A DNA stretch of 13,693 bases from a bacterium UBP15_UBA6099 (GCA_002435745.1 DIWT01000045.1:1-13693), one strand, 5' to 3'; positions 6,836 to 13,693 are shown, counted from the first letter of the stretch. Notes: generated from the sequence alone by a model not told the origin. Made by a program: numbers and translations.

Positions 6836-7885
6836 ATGAAAAAACTATCTTTTCTCGACAGACATCTGACTTTGTGGATATTCATGGCGATGGCCGTCGG
6901 GGTTGCCGCAGGGTATTTTAGCGACGGATGGGTCGCCTTCATCACCCAGCCCGCGTTTCAGAAGGGGACGACTAATATCCCGATAGCGGCGGGCTTGATC
7001 CTGATGATGTATCCGCCGTTGGCGAAAGTTAAGTACGAGGAGTTAGGCCATGTGTTCCGCAACGTCAGGATTCTGGCCCTTTCTCTGGTTCAGAACTGGA
7101 TAATCGGCCCCGTCCTCATGTTCGCTTTGGCGATAATATTTTTGCGGGACTATCCAGAGTACATGGTAGGGGTGATGATGATCGGGCTGGCGCGCTGCAT
7201 CGCGATGGTCATCGTATGGAACGACCTCGCGGACGGCGACACGGAATATTGCGCCGGGCTTGTGGCGTTCAACTCGGTGTTTCAGGTTCTTTTCTTCTCC
7301 GCGTACGCGTATGTGTTCATCACCGTGCTGCCCGGCTGGTTCGGGGTCAAGGGCGCGGCGGTGGACATCACCATAGGCGAGATCGCGAAGAGCGTGTTCA
7401 TCTATTTGGGAGTCCCTTTCATCGCCGGCGCGGCGACGAGGTTCGCGCTGATAAGAATCAAGGATAAGGAATGGTATCACAAGACATTTATTCCGAAGAT
7501 ATCGCCCATCACGCTCGTGGCGCTGCTGTTCACGATAGTGGCGATGTTTTCGCTTAAAGGCGAATATATAGTGAAGATTCCACTCGACGTCGTCAGGGTG
7601 GCGGTCCCGCTCCTTATATATTTCGCGGCGATGTTTGCGGTCACGTTCTTCATGAGCCGCAAGATGGGGGCTCCATACAAACAGACCGCCACGCTGTCGT
7701 TCACCGCAGCCAGCAACAATTTTGAACTTGCCATAGCGGTGGCGGTGGCGGTGTTCGGCATCGACCACGGAGCCGCGTTCGCGGCGGTGATCGGCCCGCT
7801 GGTCGAAGTCCCCGTCCTGATCGGCCTAGTCAACGTTTCTCTAGCGCTCAAAAGGAAATTCTTCGACGCTCCTTCCCGCGCGTAG
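6836..7885 (+). CDS. acr3: ACR3-family arsenite efflux permease
   Basis: This 349-residue inner-membrane carrier exports arsenite using the proton-motive force. About ten hydrophobic helices are evident, starting with LTLWIFMAMAVGVAAGYF. The family-specific helix LARCIAMVIVWNDLADGD contains the conserved cysteine (C121) needed for transport in characterised Acr3 proteins. SFTAASNNFELAIAVAVAVFG near residues 285-305 is the second well-conserved Acr3 region. Length matches the family (about 340-370). The ATG follows GAGGGCGAG. A 69-bp gap separates it from arsM. This gap holds a short stem (GACGG/CCGTC, 6771-6790) and a perfect palindrome ATTGCGCAAT (6812-6821) just before the ribosome-binding site, so expression relative to arsM may be tuned. 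It is the last gene of the operon. Confidence 0.94.
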   Translation: MKKLSFLDRHLTLWIFMAMAVGVAAGYFSDGWVAFITQPAFQKGTTNIPIAAGLILMMYPPLAKVKYEELGHVFRNVRILALSLVQNWIIGPVLMFALAIIFLRDYPEYMVGVMMIGLARCIAMVIVWNDLADGDTEYCAGLVAFNSVFQVLFFSAYAYVFITVLPGWFGVKGAAVDITIGEIAKSVFIYLGVPFIAGAATRFALIRIKDKEWYHKTFIPKISPITLVALLFTIVAMFSLKGEYIVKIPLDVVRVAVPLLIYFAAMFAVTFFMSRKMGAPYKQTATLSFTAASNNFELAIAVAVAVFGIDHGAAFAAVIGPLVEVPVLIGLVNVSLALKRKFFDAPSRA

Positions 7886-7956
7886 AGCGGAAGAGAAAAA
7901 CGAAAAAAGATAGAAGAACGAGTCAAAAGAGCCTTTCGAGAAAGATTCAGCGTTGG

Positions 7957-7974
7957 AACTCTTAAAGAGTTTTT
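7957..7974 (+). terminator. Weak candidate terminator of the arsenic operon
   Basis: The stem AACTC (7957-7961) pairs with GAGTT (7967-7971) around a 5-base loop and runs into a short T-stretch (TTTT at 7971-7974). The stem is short and AT-rich, so termination efficiency is doubtful. It is placed 71 bp after the acr3 stop. Confidence 0.35.
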
Positions 7975-8004
7975 AAACGCCTTGCGAGATTATCTCTATT
8001 TTAT

Positions 8005-8089
8005 CCCGGATTCGTCGATAGAGCCGACACAAACCGGGGCGATGTTCATAGCGGCGAACAAATTCGTTGCCGCCGCATTTTTTGCTCAT
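8005..8089. repeat. Diverged copy of the TTAA hairpin element
   Basis: This block aligns with 4702-4784 at roughly 80% identity, including shared GAGCCGAC and CATAGCGGCGAAC segments and the TTGCCGCCGCATTTTTT end. Its first hairpin has changed to CCCGG (8005-8009)/CCGGG. The second hairpin keeps the GCGGCgAAC/GTTGCCGC stem while the loop changes. A weaker match, AAAATGCGYCTTGCG, occurs at 8153-8167 versus 4808-4823. A possible degenerate right end AATTCTCGGTT lies near 8216-8226. No clean TTAA junctions remain, so it looks like an older insertion. Confidence 0.65.
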
Positions 8090-8352
8090 TAGGGGCGCGG
8101 TTTCCGCGCTCATCAACTGCGACAATTAAAGACAGGGTGTGCCTCTACTGGGAAAATGCGCCTTGCGGAATTTTTCAGGCAAAATCCTCTCTTAAGGAGA
8201 GATTTCTGATAAAATAATTCTCGGTTCATAGCTATAACGCAATCTGACGTGTGATGTTGCATGGAATTTGGCAGTTCCAAGACAGATGATGACGGTTCGG
8301 AAATTGACATGGAGAATGTTGGAATAAGCTAGGAATGATACGGAGGGCGGAC

Positions 8353-9462
8353 ATGATCAAAAAAGTATTGCTGATATCATGTTTGTGTTTTCTGGCGGCG
8401 GGATTTGTCCTAGCGGGATGCGGAGGGGGCAGGGTGGCAATAAATGTGCCGCAGATTCCCGCGCAGGAGTGCAGCGAGGAATGGCATGAATGGTGCAACT
8501 GGGAAGTTGAACAGCCGAGCGAAGAGGACGCCTTCGGCAATATACTGGAGACAACATTCATAACAATCGACAGCGTGACTTACACTCCGACCGCGGGGAA
8601 TCCGGTAATTGTAACCGCGGCGCTTACCCTGACAGACGAGGGTGAAACTACAAGTATCAGGTCGGTGAAGTTGATATATTCGGTGAATAGCGGACAACAG
8701 ACCGCCGTGGCGATGACAGACAACGGGAACGGCACATGGACGGGAGCGATCCCCGCGAAGAGCGCGGGCAGCAGCGTTAAATTTTATATCTGGGCGGCGG
8801 ACACGAACGGAAATGTGACAACCGGAGCAATTTCATCACCTTGCGGGCTTGTCGCAGGAGTGCCCGACATCGACAACTCTCCCGACATCGTGGGCGACGA
8901 TGCGGATTTGCTAAATCTTGCGGTGAATTACGATTCTAATTATCTTTACATCGGATATGACGTTCAGGGCAATATCACCGGAGGAACCGTTGATCCGCCT
9001 TTTTTGATGTTATACGGCATTAAGATAACGAATCCTGACACGGAACAGAGCGAAGGCCTCATGGTCGGCGATTTGTGGATAAACATGCCCCTCATTAAAG
9101 ATGATGAGACCGTACAGGAAGAATTTCTGCCAATGATTCTTGAACAGGACGGCGAAATCGAGCAGGAAGATATCGATCAAATAAAAAACACGGGAATGAT
9201 GGTATTGGATATTCAGGATTTGATGGGTGGCAATATGGCGGAAGGATTGATAGTAGAAGCGGAACCTGAAGGAACGGTGACAGGCGGAAGGTTCGCGGGG
9301 AAAGTGAATCGCGCTGCTCTCGGCGCCAATCCGTCGGGTTATCTTCGCATAATCGTTCTCACCGCCGCGAACGCATCGCTGGATTCTTTCATGCCCATAC
9401 CGCTCAATTGCACGAATTTCCTCACGTTGTACACATCGAATTACAGCTATACGGCGCTTTAA
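8353..9462 (+). CDS. Exported lipoprotein with an Ig-like domain and a CBM9/DOMON-like C-terminal domain
   Basis: This 369-residue protein is probably anchored in the envelope by a lipidated cysteine. The signal peptide MIKKVLLISCLCFLAAGFVLAG ends in the lipobox LAGC with C23, followed by a glycine-rich tether. A Cys/Trp-rich stretch (QECSEEWHEWCNWE) comes next. Residues about 60-145 look like a bacterial Ig-like fold (SVTYTPTAGNPVIVTAALTL, GNGTWTGAIPA, VKFYIWAADTNGN). Residues about 155-369 resemble a CBM9/DOMON-type sandwich (DDADLLNLAVNYDSNYLYIGYDV); a ligand such as a carbohydrate or heme is possible but unproven. I prefer ATG 8353 because GGAGGG at 8342-8347 precedes it; the in-frame ATG at 8335 has no comparable site. 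Base composition is more AT-rich than its neighbours. I do not recognise a named family for the whole protein. Confidence 0.75.
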   Translation: MIKKVLLISCLCFLAAGFVLAGCGGGRVAINVPQIPAQECSEEWHEWCNWEVEQPSEEDAFGNILETTFITIDSVTYTPTAGNPVIVTAALTLTDEGETTSIRSVKLIYSVNSGQQTAVAMTDNGNGTWTGAIPAKSAGSSVKFYIWAADTNGNVTTGAISSPCGLVAGVPDIDNSPDIVGDDADLLNLAVNYDSNYLYIGYDVQGNITGGTVDPPFLMLYGIKITNPDTEQSEGLMVGDLWINMPLIKDDETVQEEFLPMILEQDGEIEQEDIDQIKNTGMMVLDIQDLMGGNMAEGLIVEAEPEGTVTGGRFAGKVNRAALGANPSGYLRIIVLTAANASLDSFMPIPLNCTNFLTLYTSNYSYTAL

Positions 9463-9509
9463 AATTGCGAAAAACAGTTATCTCGTAATCTTGTTATTTG
9501 GTAGTCTGG

Positions 9510-9544
9510 TTAACCCGGGTTTTTCATGAAAAAAATTCGGGTTA
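9510..9544. repeat. Hairpin repeat with TTAACCCG ends; possible bidirectional terminator
   Basis: TAACCCG (9511-9517) pairs with CGGGTTA (9538-9544). Between them is a perfect 14-bp palindrome of five T, CATG, five A (9520-9533). It lies between the converging lipoprotein and ADP-ribosylglycohydrolase genes, where a two-way terminator would be expected. Its TTAACCCG...CGGGTTA ends match those of the element at 4701-4883, so it may be a shrunken member of that family. Confidence 0.55.
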
Positions 9545-9634
9545 GCGTGGGGCGGTTTCAGATCGCCCAATTTACCGGTGTCGAATTCGTAGTGGATGTG
9601 GGAATGAAGGATTCGGGCTTATTTTCCGATGGCC

Positions 9635-10936
9635 TTATTCATCGGCCGGCGCGAAGGGAGCCCATCTTTTGAGGCGGCTTTGTTCGCGCCGGAACTTCTT
9701 GCGGTCGAATTTTTCATCCGTCGGGGTCGGTTCGGAAAAAGCGGGGGCGGATTTATTATCAGGGAATTCGACGCCGGCTTTTCTCATGCGGGCGAGCCGT
9801 TCCTCGTGTTCGCGGCGGGTGAGGCCGTATTCAAGCTCGTAGAGGTCTTCGAGTTTTGATTTCATCCATTTGCCGGAAGCGAGCGCCTGCGCGCGCGCCG
9901 TCAACTGTTTACGGTTGGCGAGGCCTTTGAGCCATCTTTCGGGGATGGAGGAGAAGCCGTGGAGTGCGCCGGACATCGCGCCGGTCATTGCGCCGACGGC
10001 GTCCGAGTCGCCTCCCGCGTTCACGGCTTCCACAAGAGCGTCCTCGAACGAGTCGCTGTGGCGTACGGCGAGGAACACGGCGAAGACGACGGAAGCGGCG
10101 GCGGCAGGCGCTGAGGGTCGGGAGATGCTTACACGCGAGCGGCGGGAAGCGTTTGCGGCTATCCAGTCGGCTGTCTCTGCTGGCGGGCCGTCGACGCGTT
10201 CGGCAAGGCCGTAAAGGGTCGAGCTGAGAAAAGTCCGTGCTTCCGCGTCGAAGTCGAACAGATGCGCGCCGTGTCTGTCCGCTATCATTTCCTCGTCTTC
10301 GGCGCAGAGGGCGGCCAGTTGCGAGACGAAGGCCGGGCGGTCTCGCGGCTCAAGCTCGTCCATGTCGAGCAGGAGAGAGACCGCGCGCGCGACCGCCGCC
10401 GCCGCCGCGACGCCTACGAAGTTGCGGTGGGTGAAGAGGGCGGATTTGGCGGCGTTGTCGGCAACGGCTCCGGGGTTGCCGTGAAAGTAGACTGCGACGG
10501 GAGCGACGCGGGCGGCGGCTCCGTTGCTGTCGGTGTCGAGGCCGGACAATGACCAGTCCGCGCCTTGCCGGAGCGCGGTTGCGGATTTCATCAGAGCGCC
10601 GCTTGCGCCACGGTATACGCCGTGCCGGAATTCCGCGCCGCGCGACAGGTCGGCCAGCCGCGCGGCGGCTTTTTCGGGGTTAAGCCCTTTGTCCAGAAGC
10701 AGCGAATCAAGCAGCGCAAGCGCCTGCTGCGTCTCGTCCGTGTAAAGGCCCGGTTTGCGCCATTTATAGATTTTCTCGTCGGCGAGCATGTCCGCCGGAT
10801 CGACGAAGTCGCAGACTCGGCGGAATGCGCTTTTGATTGCGCCGGGCCGGGAGCCTTCGACGGGAGCGCCGAGCGCGTCTCCCGCCGCCAGCCCCATTAC
10901 GGCTCCGGTTTTTGCGTCAATGATGTCGGCGGCCAT
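9635..10936 (-). CDS. ADP-ribosylglycohydrolase (DraG/ARH) family protein
   Basis: This 433-residue cytoplasmic protein belongs to the dinuclear-metal fold that removes ADP-ribose or a related group from proteins or small molecules. The N-terminal AVMGLAAGDALGAPVE (residues 12-27) is the family hallmark. YTDETQQALALLDSLL (65 onward) corresponds to the metal-binding TDDT motif with the second Asp changed to Glu (E68). NGAAARVAPVAVY follows in mid-protein. NAGGDSDAVGAMTGAMSGALHG (about 310-330) is the second metal motif and keeps both Asp residues. The last 80 or so residues form a charged Arg/Lys/Glu tail beyond the usual domain end. The start follows GGAGCGAGA on the minus strand. No ADP-ribosyltransferase or toxin partner is nearby, so the substrate is unknown. 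Confidence 0.85.
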   Translation of the reverse strand: MAADIIDAKTGAVMGLAAGDALGAPVEGSRPGAIKSAFRRVCDFVDPADMLADEKIYKWRKPGLYTDETQQALALLDSLLLDKGLNPEKAAARLADLSRGAEFRHGVYRGASGALMKSATALRQGADWSLSGLDTDSNGAAARVAPVAVYFHGNPGAVADNAAKSALFTHRNFVGVAAAAAVARAVSLLLDMDELEPRDRPAFVSQLAALCAEDEEMIADRHGAHLFDFDAEARTFLSSTLYGLAERVDGPPAETADWIAANASRRSRVSISRPSAPAAAASVVFAVFLAVRHSDSFEDALVEAVNAGGDSDAVGAMTGAMSGALHGFSSIPERWLKGLANRKQLTARAQALASGKWMKSKLEDLYELEYGLTRREHEERLARMRKAGVEFPDNKSAPAFSEPTPTDEKFDRKKFRREQSRLKRWAPFAPADE

Positions 10937-10971
10937 TCTCGCTCCATTCGACGGTAGTGTCCCGCGCTGGA

Positions 10972-11017
10972 ATTATAGCGCGGAACCCGGCGTTTATGGC
11001 GCGAAGGGCGCTATAAT
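10972..11017. promoter_or_regulatory. Symmetric divergent promoter region
   Basis: ATTATAGCGC (10972-10981) and GCGCTATAAT (11008-11017) are perfect 10-bp inverted repeats with a 26-bp centre. Each arm contains a consensus -10 box facing outward: TATAAT on minus at 10977-10972 for the ADP-ribosylglycohydrolase gene, and on plus at 11012-11017 for acpS. The two -35 regions would fall side by side in the centre and are poor matches, suggesting activator help or competition. Confidence 0.55.
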
Positions 11018-11050
11018 AGCATCGCTGGGCGAGCCGGCGCGGAGGATTGG

Positions 11051-11407
11051 ATGTATTCTGTCGGGATCGACGTTCAGGACATCAGGCCGTTCAGGGAAAA
11101 GCCGTACGAGACGGCAAAAAGATTTCACGAGCGGATTTTTACCGCCGGGGAGATCGAGCGGTGCGCGGGCAGGGCGGACGCGGCGGACGGTTTCGCCGCC
11201 AGATTCGCCGCGAAAGAGGCTGTGATGAAGGCCCTCGGCCCGAAGCGGATTTTTCCCAAAGACATTGAAATTTCCAAAGACCCGGACGGCAGGCCGCTCG
11301 TGACGCTCCGGCGCAAAAATGTGCTTCCTGAAAATCATGCTGTTTCGATAAGCATATCTCACACCGCAGATGTGGCCGCCGCAGTGGCCATAGTTCATCC
11401 GCTCTGA
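11051..11407 (+). CDS. acpS: Holo-[acyl-carrier-protein] synthase
   Basis: This 118-residue cytoplasmic enzyme transfers 4'-phosphopantetheine from coenzyme A to the serine of apo-acyl carrier protein, activating it for fatty-acid synthesis. The start MYSVGIDVQDI contains the conserved metal-binding Asp (D7). FTAGEIERC (30-38) and RFAAKEAVMKALG (51-63, with E56) are the other hallmark motifs, and SISISHT near residue 100 is the CoA-site segment. Length equals that of typical AcpS (about 115-130). GGAGG at 11041-11045 is five bases before the ATG. It appears monocistronic, with a terminator candidate about 80 bases downstream. Confidence 0.92.
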   Translation: MYSVGIDVQDIRPFREKPYETAKRFHERIFTAGEIERCAGRADAADGFAARFAAKEAVMKALGPKRIFPKDIEISKDPDGRPLVTLRRKNVLPENHAVSISISHTADVAAAVAIVHPL

Positions 11408-11490
11408 ATAATATCCCAGTTAAATAGGCGATATTTAGACAAATCCGAACCAGTTGGCTCCGGCTTATGACGGCTGAATTCATAGTTGTT

Positions 11491-11511
11491 AAAGCAACTG
11501 TCTGCTTTTTT
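11491..11511 (+). terminator. Candidate intrinsic terminator after acpS
   Basis: The stem AAAGCA (11491-11496) pairs with TGCTTT (11503-11508) around a 6-base loop and continues as T residues to 11511. An alternative overlapping stem AGTTG (11484-11488)/CAACT (11495-11499) also exists. The remainder of the 11408-11715 gap is AT-rich promoter sequence for the next gene. Confidence 0.5.
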
Positions 11512-11562
11512 CAGTTCTGGGGGAAAGGCGCGAAAAATGTGACGGATATCAATTGCAGGAAA

Positions 11563-11604
11563 TTGACAAAATAGGTGTTTTTTATTAATAAAGTATGTTA
11601 CAAT
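11563..11604 (+). promoter_or_regulatory. Putative promoter of the FecR-domain gene
   Basis: A perfect TTGACA (11563-11568) is followed at 17 bp by TAATAA (11586-11591). A second possible -10, TACAAT, lies at 11599-11604 with a weaker -35. The leader to the ATG at 11716 would be over 100 bases and very AT-rich. A run of seven G residues (11703-11709) stands in the Shine-Dalgarno position. Confidence 0.5.
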
Positions 11605-11715
11605 AGCTATGGTTATAAATATGAAATCAACAAATCTTATAACTTACAAGCATCCATCATCATTTTATTTCAACATATTCTTTATCTAATCCTAATAAAA
11701 TTGGGGGGGCGTCCC

Positions 11716-13693
11716 ATGTTAAAAAGAATTCTTAAATTTGCGCCGGTCGCGGCTGTGCTCATTGTGGTTGCGGCGGTGTATTCCGCTGAACTGAGAGCGA
11801 TTCCGGTGACGGCGTCGCTGGCGAGCGTTACGGGCGATGTGAGGGTGACGTTGCCGAACGGTTCGACAACGCAGGGGACGGTCAACATGGCCCTGCCGAG
11901 CGGGACCCGGATAGCGACGGGGGCCAAGTCTTCGGCGGTGATCAAGTGGAGCGCCTCGAACACGCTGAAAATTAACCCGTTCACCAACTTTACCATCAAG
12001 GATATCGATGTCGATCCGAGGACGAAGACGGTGACGTCCAGCCTAGACTTGCAGACAGGCAAGATAAAGGCGAAGGCCGAGAAGCTGCACAGTCCGAGTT
12101 CGGAGTTCTCGATCAGCACGCCGACTGCGGTGGCAGGCGTGCGCGGAACCGAATTCGACATGGAAAACACCCCGGAAAACACAACCAGCGTCACAACAAG
12201 GACAGGCGCGGTGGAAGTAACATCGCAGGGCCAGTCCGTGTTGGCGGTCGGCGGCACGCAAGTTGTTGTCGAGCCTAATCAGCCGCCCGCTCCCCCAGTC
12301 CCGGTGACCGAAGAGGAAATGAACGCATGCGAAGTCGATGAAGACTGCATGTCTCACCATTGTGTTGACGGCCAGTGCGTAGGCGAGAGCGAGTCGATGA
12401 GCGGCGGAGGCTGCAAAGCGACGAGCGCCGCGTGCGAAACCGACGGCGAATGTTGCGGAAAAGTCTGCGCGGAAGGCGTTTGCGCCGCTGCCGCTGAGAC
12501 TGCCGCCCAGCCGAAACCCGAACCTGAGCCGGAAGAGGAAGAAGAAGGAGCAGAGGCGGGAAGGGCGGCAACGTGTTTCGTCGAGTTGACCAAGCCCGTG
12601 GACGGCGGCGTTTTTCCGCTCTCCGGCGGCTCGATAACTGTGTCCGGAACGACCCTCCCCGGAGCGAGTTGCTCAGTGGGCGGACTGACGGCGACGGCGG
12701 GAGCCAACGGCGAGTTTGCCTCTGAATACACAATAGGCGATGCTGGAGAAAAGACAGTGGAAGTCGTATGTTCCAGTCAGGACGGGGCCTGCTCGGCGGA
12801 AGCCAAGGCCGAAGTGGAAGTTGTCGGGGCGCCGGCCCTGACGGTGTCGCAACCCGCCGAAGGTTTCGTGCAGTGCCCATACGTCGCGATTTCAGGCATG
12901 ACGAATCCGGGCGTCACCGTATACGTCAACGGAGTTCCCATCGCGAGCGCCGGGCGCGCCACCATCGGCGCGGACGGCTCTTTCTCCCTCGATAACTATT
13001 ATCTGACAGATTGCTCCAAGCCCATCGAGTTCTCCACTTCCGACCAGTTCAGCCAGACGACTAGGCTGATAGTGAACTCGGGCGCGACGCTGAACCCGAC
13101 GCGCTTGGGCGTGATAATCGAAAATATAGAATTGAGCCTGATCCCCAGCGGGACATGGCAGAACAATATGACCTCTGTTCAGGCGGTGGCGACGGTTATG
13201 GCCTCGACTCCGATTTCCGGAGCAGTGGCGGTAACGTTCAAAGACGGATCGGGCGCGTCGCTCGGCAACAGAATGCTGACGCCGATCGAAGGTTTGAAAA
13301 CCGGAAGGATAGGAGCCGAAGCCGGGTCTGAAGCGGAAGTCTTCTATGCCCAAGCTGTCATGTCCCTGACGAGCGGCCCGGCCAACCTGTTCGTGGTTGA
13401 GGCCTCTATTGAGAACAAGGTCGCGCGCTCCTCCATAGTTCTTACCCCCATAGCATGCTCATCTCCCGCCGACTGCGATGACCGCAATCCGCTCACTATC
13501 GACACGTGCTCCAATCCCGGACAGCTTAGCGCGGCATGCGTGAACACTCCTTGCGCTGTCGCCTGCTCTCAGAATGCCGTTTGCAACGACGGCAATCCGT
13601 TGACGTTCGACGCTTGCTCCGCGCCCGGAACATGCGCGGCGGCATGCGTGAACACCGCCATCGCCTGCGCGGCTGACGCGGATTGTAATGACA
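11716..13693 (+). CDS. Exported FecR-domain, Ig-like, cysteine-rich repeat protein (3' end outside window)
   Basis: The frame is open from ATG 11716 to the window end (659 codons). Residues 1-24 form a signal peptide (MLKRILKFAPVAAVLIVVAAVYSA). Residues about 33-190 are a FecR domain, with STPTAVAGVRGTEFD (134-148) as its most conserved segment. Residues 205-256 hold ten cysteines in two modules (CEVDEDCMSHHCVDGQC and CETDGECCGKVCAEGVC). A Pro/Glu linker follows (about 263-280), then two Ig-like domains (about 284-455, including NPGVTVYVNGVPI) and a further beta-rich domain to about 579. From C581, repeats with CDDRNPLTIDTC and CNDGNPLTFDAC begin. It is probably a surface or extracellular structural or binding protein. 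FecR here is a stand-alone surface module, since no sigma factor or TonB receptor is adjacent. It was translated manually; confidence in the frame is high, in the function low. Confidence 0.88.
   Translation, partial: MLKRILKFAPVAAVLIVVAAVYSAELRAIPVTASLASVTGDVRVTLPNGSTTQGTVNMALPSGTRIATGAKSSAVIKWSASNTLKINPFTNFTIKDIDVDPRTKTVTSSLDLQTGKIKAKAEKLHSPSSEFSISTPTAVAGVRGTEFDMENTPENTTSVTTRTGAVEVTSQGQSVLAVGGTQVVVEPNQPPAPPVPVTEEEMNACEVDEDCMSHHCVDGQCVGESESMSGGGCKATSAACETDGECCGKVCAEGVCAAAAETAAQPKPEPEPEEEEEGAEAGRAATCFVELTKPVDGGVFPLSGGSITVSGTTLPGASCSVGGLTATAGANGEFASEYTIGDAGEKTVEVVCSSQDGACSAEAKAEVEVVGAPALTVSQPAEGFVQCPYVAISGMTNPGVTVYVNGVPIASAGRATIGADGSFSLDNYYLTDCSKPIEFSTSDQFSQTTRLIVNSGATLNPTRLGVIIENIELSLIPSGTWQNNMTSVQAVATVMASTPISGAVAVTFKDGSGASLGNRMLTPIEGLKTGRIGAEAGSEAEVFYAQAVMSLTSGPANLFVVEASIENKVARSSIVLTPIACSSPADCDDRNPLTIDTCSNPGQLSAACVNTPCAVACSQNAVCNDGNPLTFDACSAPGTCAAACVNTAIACAADADCND
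13456..13693 (+). repeat. Tandem cysteine/aspartate-rich coding repeats
   Basis: Units start at C581 (13456), C613 (13552) and C651 (13666, truncated by the window). Each has a C-D/N-D-x-NPLT-x-D-x-C core, then PG and an A-C-V-N-T segment. Unit lengths are 32 and 38 residues. The DNA copies have diverged at third positions, so the duplication is old or selected at the protein level. The acidic D-D-x-N-x-L-x-x-D spacing could bind calcium. Confidence 0.7.

Larger units (their letters stand above)
7886..8352. other. 467-bp spacer between acr3 and the lipoprotein gene
   Basis: No supported gene. It holds a weak terminator-like stem at 7957-7974 and a diverged copy of the hairpin element (core 8005-8089). 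A short stem CTCTC-ttaag-GAGAG flanked by AAAT/ATTT lies at 8187-8201. A perfect TTGACA at 8304-8309 has only a poor -10 (TAAGCT at 8325-8330, 15-bp spacing). Short minus-strand open frames here have no recognisable content or good start. Confidence 0.5.

Noticed and set aside
5030..7885. Novel defence or metabolic island around the ars genes
   Set aside because: All four genes have ordinary arsenic-resistance roles with conserved motifs; only the details noted for ArsR and ArsM are unusual.
8113..8310. 65-residue minus-strand open frame in the acr3-lipoprotein spacer
   Set aside because: No ribosome-binding site or recognisable content, and it overlaps repeat-derived sequence.
11408..11715. 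Possible riboswitch in the long leader before the FecR-domain gene
   Set aside because: The segment with GGGGGAAAGGCGCG looked aptamer-like at first, but I could not match conserved bases or pairing of any class I know.
11682..12257. 191-residue minus-strand frame opposite the FecR-domain gene
   Set aside because: The plus frame has a signal peptide and the conserved FecR motif; the minus frame has no comparable support.

Overview
The window is high-GC bacterial DNA with short Shine-Dalgarno-led genes, many GCG/GGC codons and AT-richer spacers that carry dispersed hairpin repeats. A lipobox lipoprotein, a FecR-domain exported protein and an arsenic cluster of bacterial type point to an uncultured, probably diderm bacterium. 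I cannot name the phylum from sequence alone. No rRNA, tRNA or CRISPR array was seen.

Layout. Positions 1-133 are a dispersed intergenic repeat. Positions 166-1812 hold an IS1182-type insertion sequence with its transposase on the minus strand. A GPH-type sugar:cation symporter (2093-3457, +) converges on a family-4 glycosyltransferase (3494-4609, -). Positions 4677-4992 are a second copy of the window-start repeat, split by a 183-bp hairpin-ended element at a TTAA site. A sigma70-like promoter and an ArsR-type palindrome then lead into a compact arsenic operon: arsC (5114-5560), arsR (5532-5906), arsM (5903-6766) and acr3 (6836-7885). A 467-bp spacer with a diverged copy of the hairpin element precedes a lipoprotein gene (8353-9462). 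An ADP-ribosylglycohydrolase-family gene (9635-10936, -) and acpS (11051-11407, +) are divergently transcribed from a symmetric promoter region. The window ends inside a large exported FecR/Ig-like/cysteine-rich protein (11716 onward).

How the genes work together. The clearest unit is arsenic detoxification: ArsC reduces arsenate to arsenite, ArsM methylates it, Acr3 exports it, and ArsR represses the operon from the palindrome at the promoter. The remaining genes look like independent housekeeping or envelope functions.

Most interesting signal. The repeats at 1-133 and 4677-4992 form an empty-site/filled-site pair. This defines a small non-coding element bounded by TTAA and with a hairpin at each end. 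Related hairpins occur at 8005-8089 and 9510-9544. This suggests a REP/BIME-like or IS200/IS605-derived (PATE-like) family that has moved within this genome.
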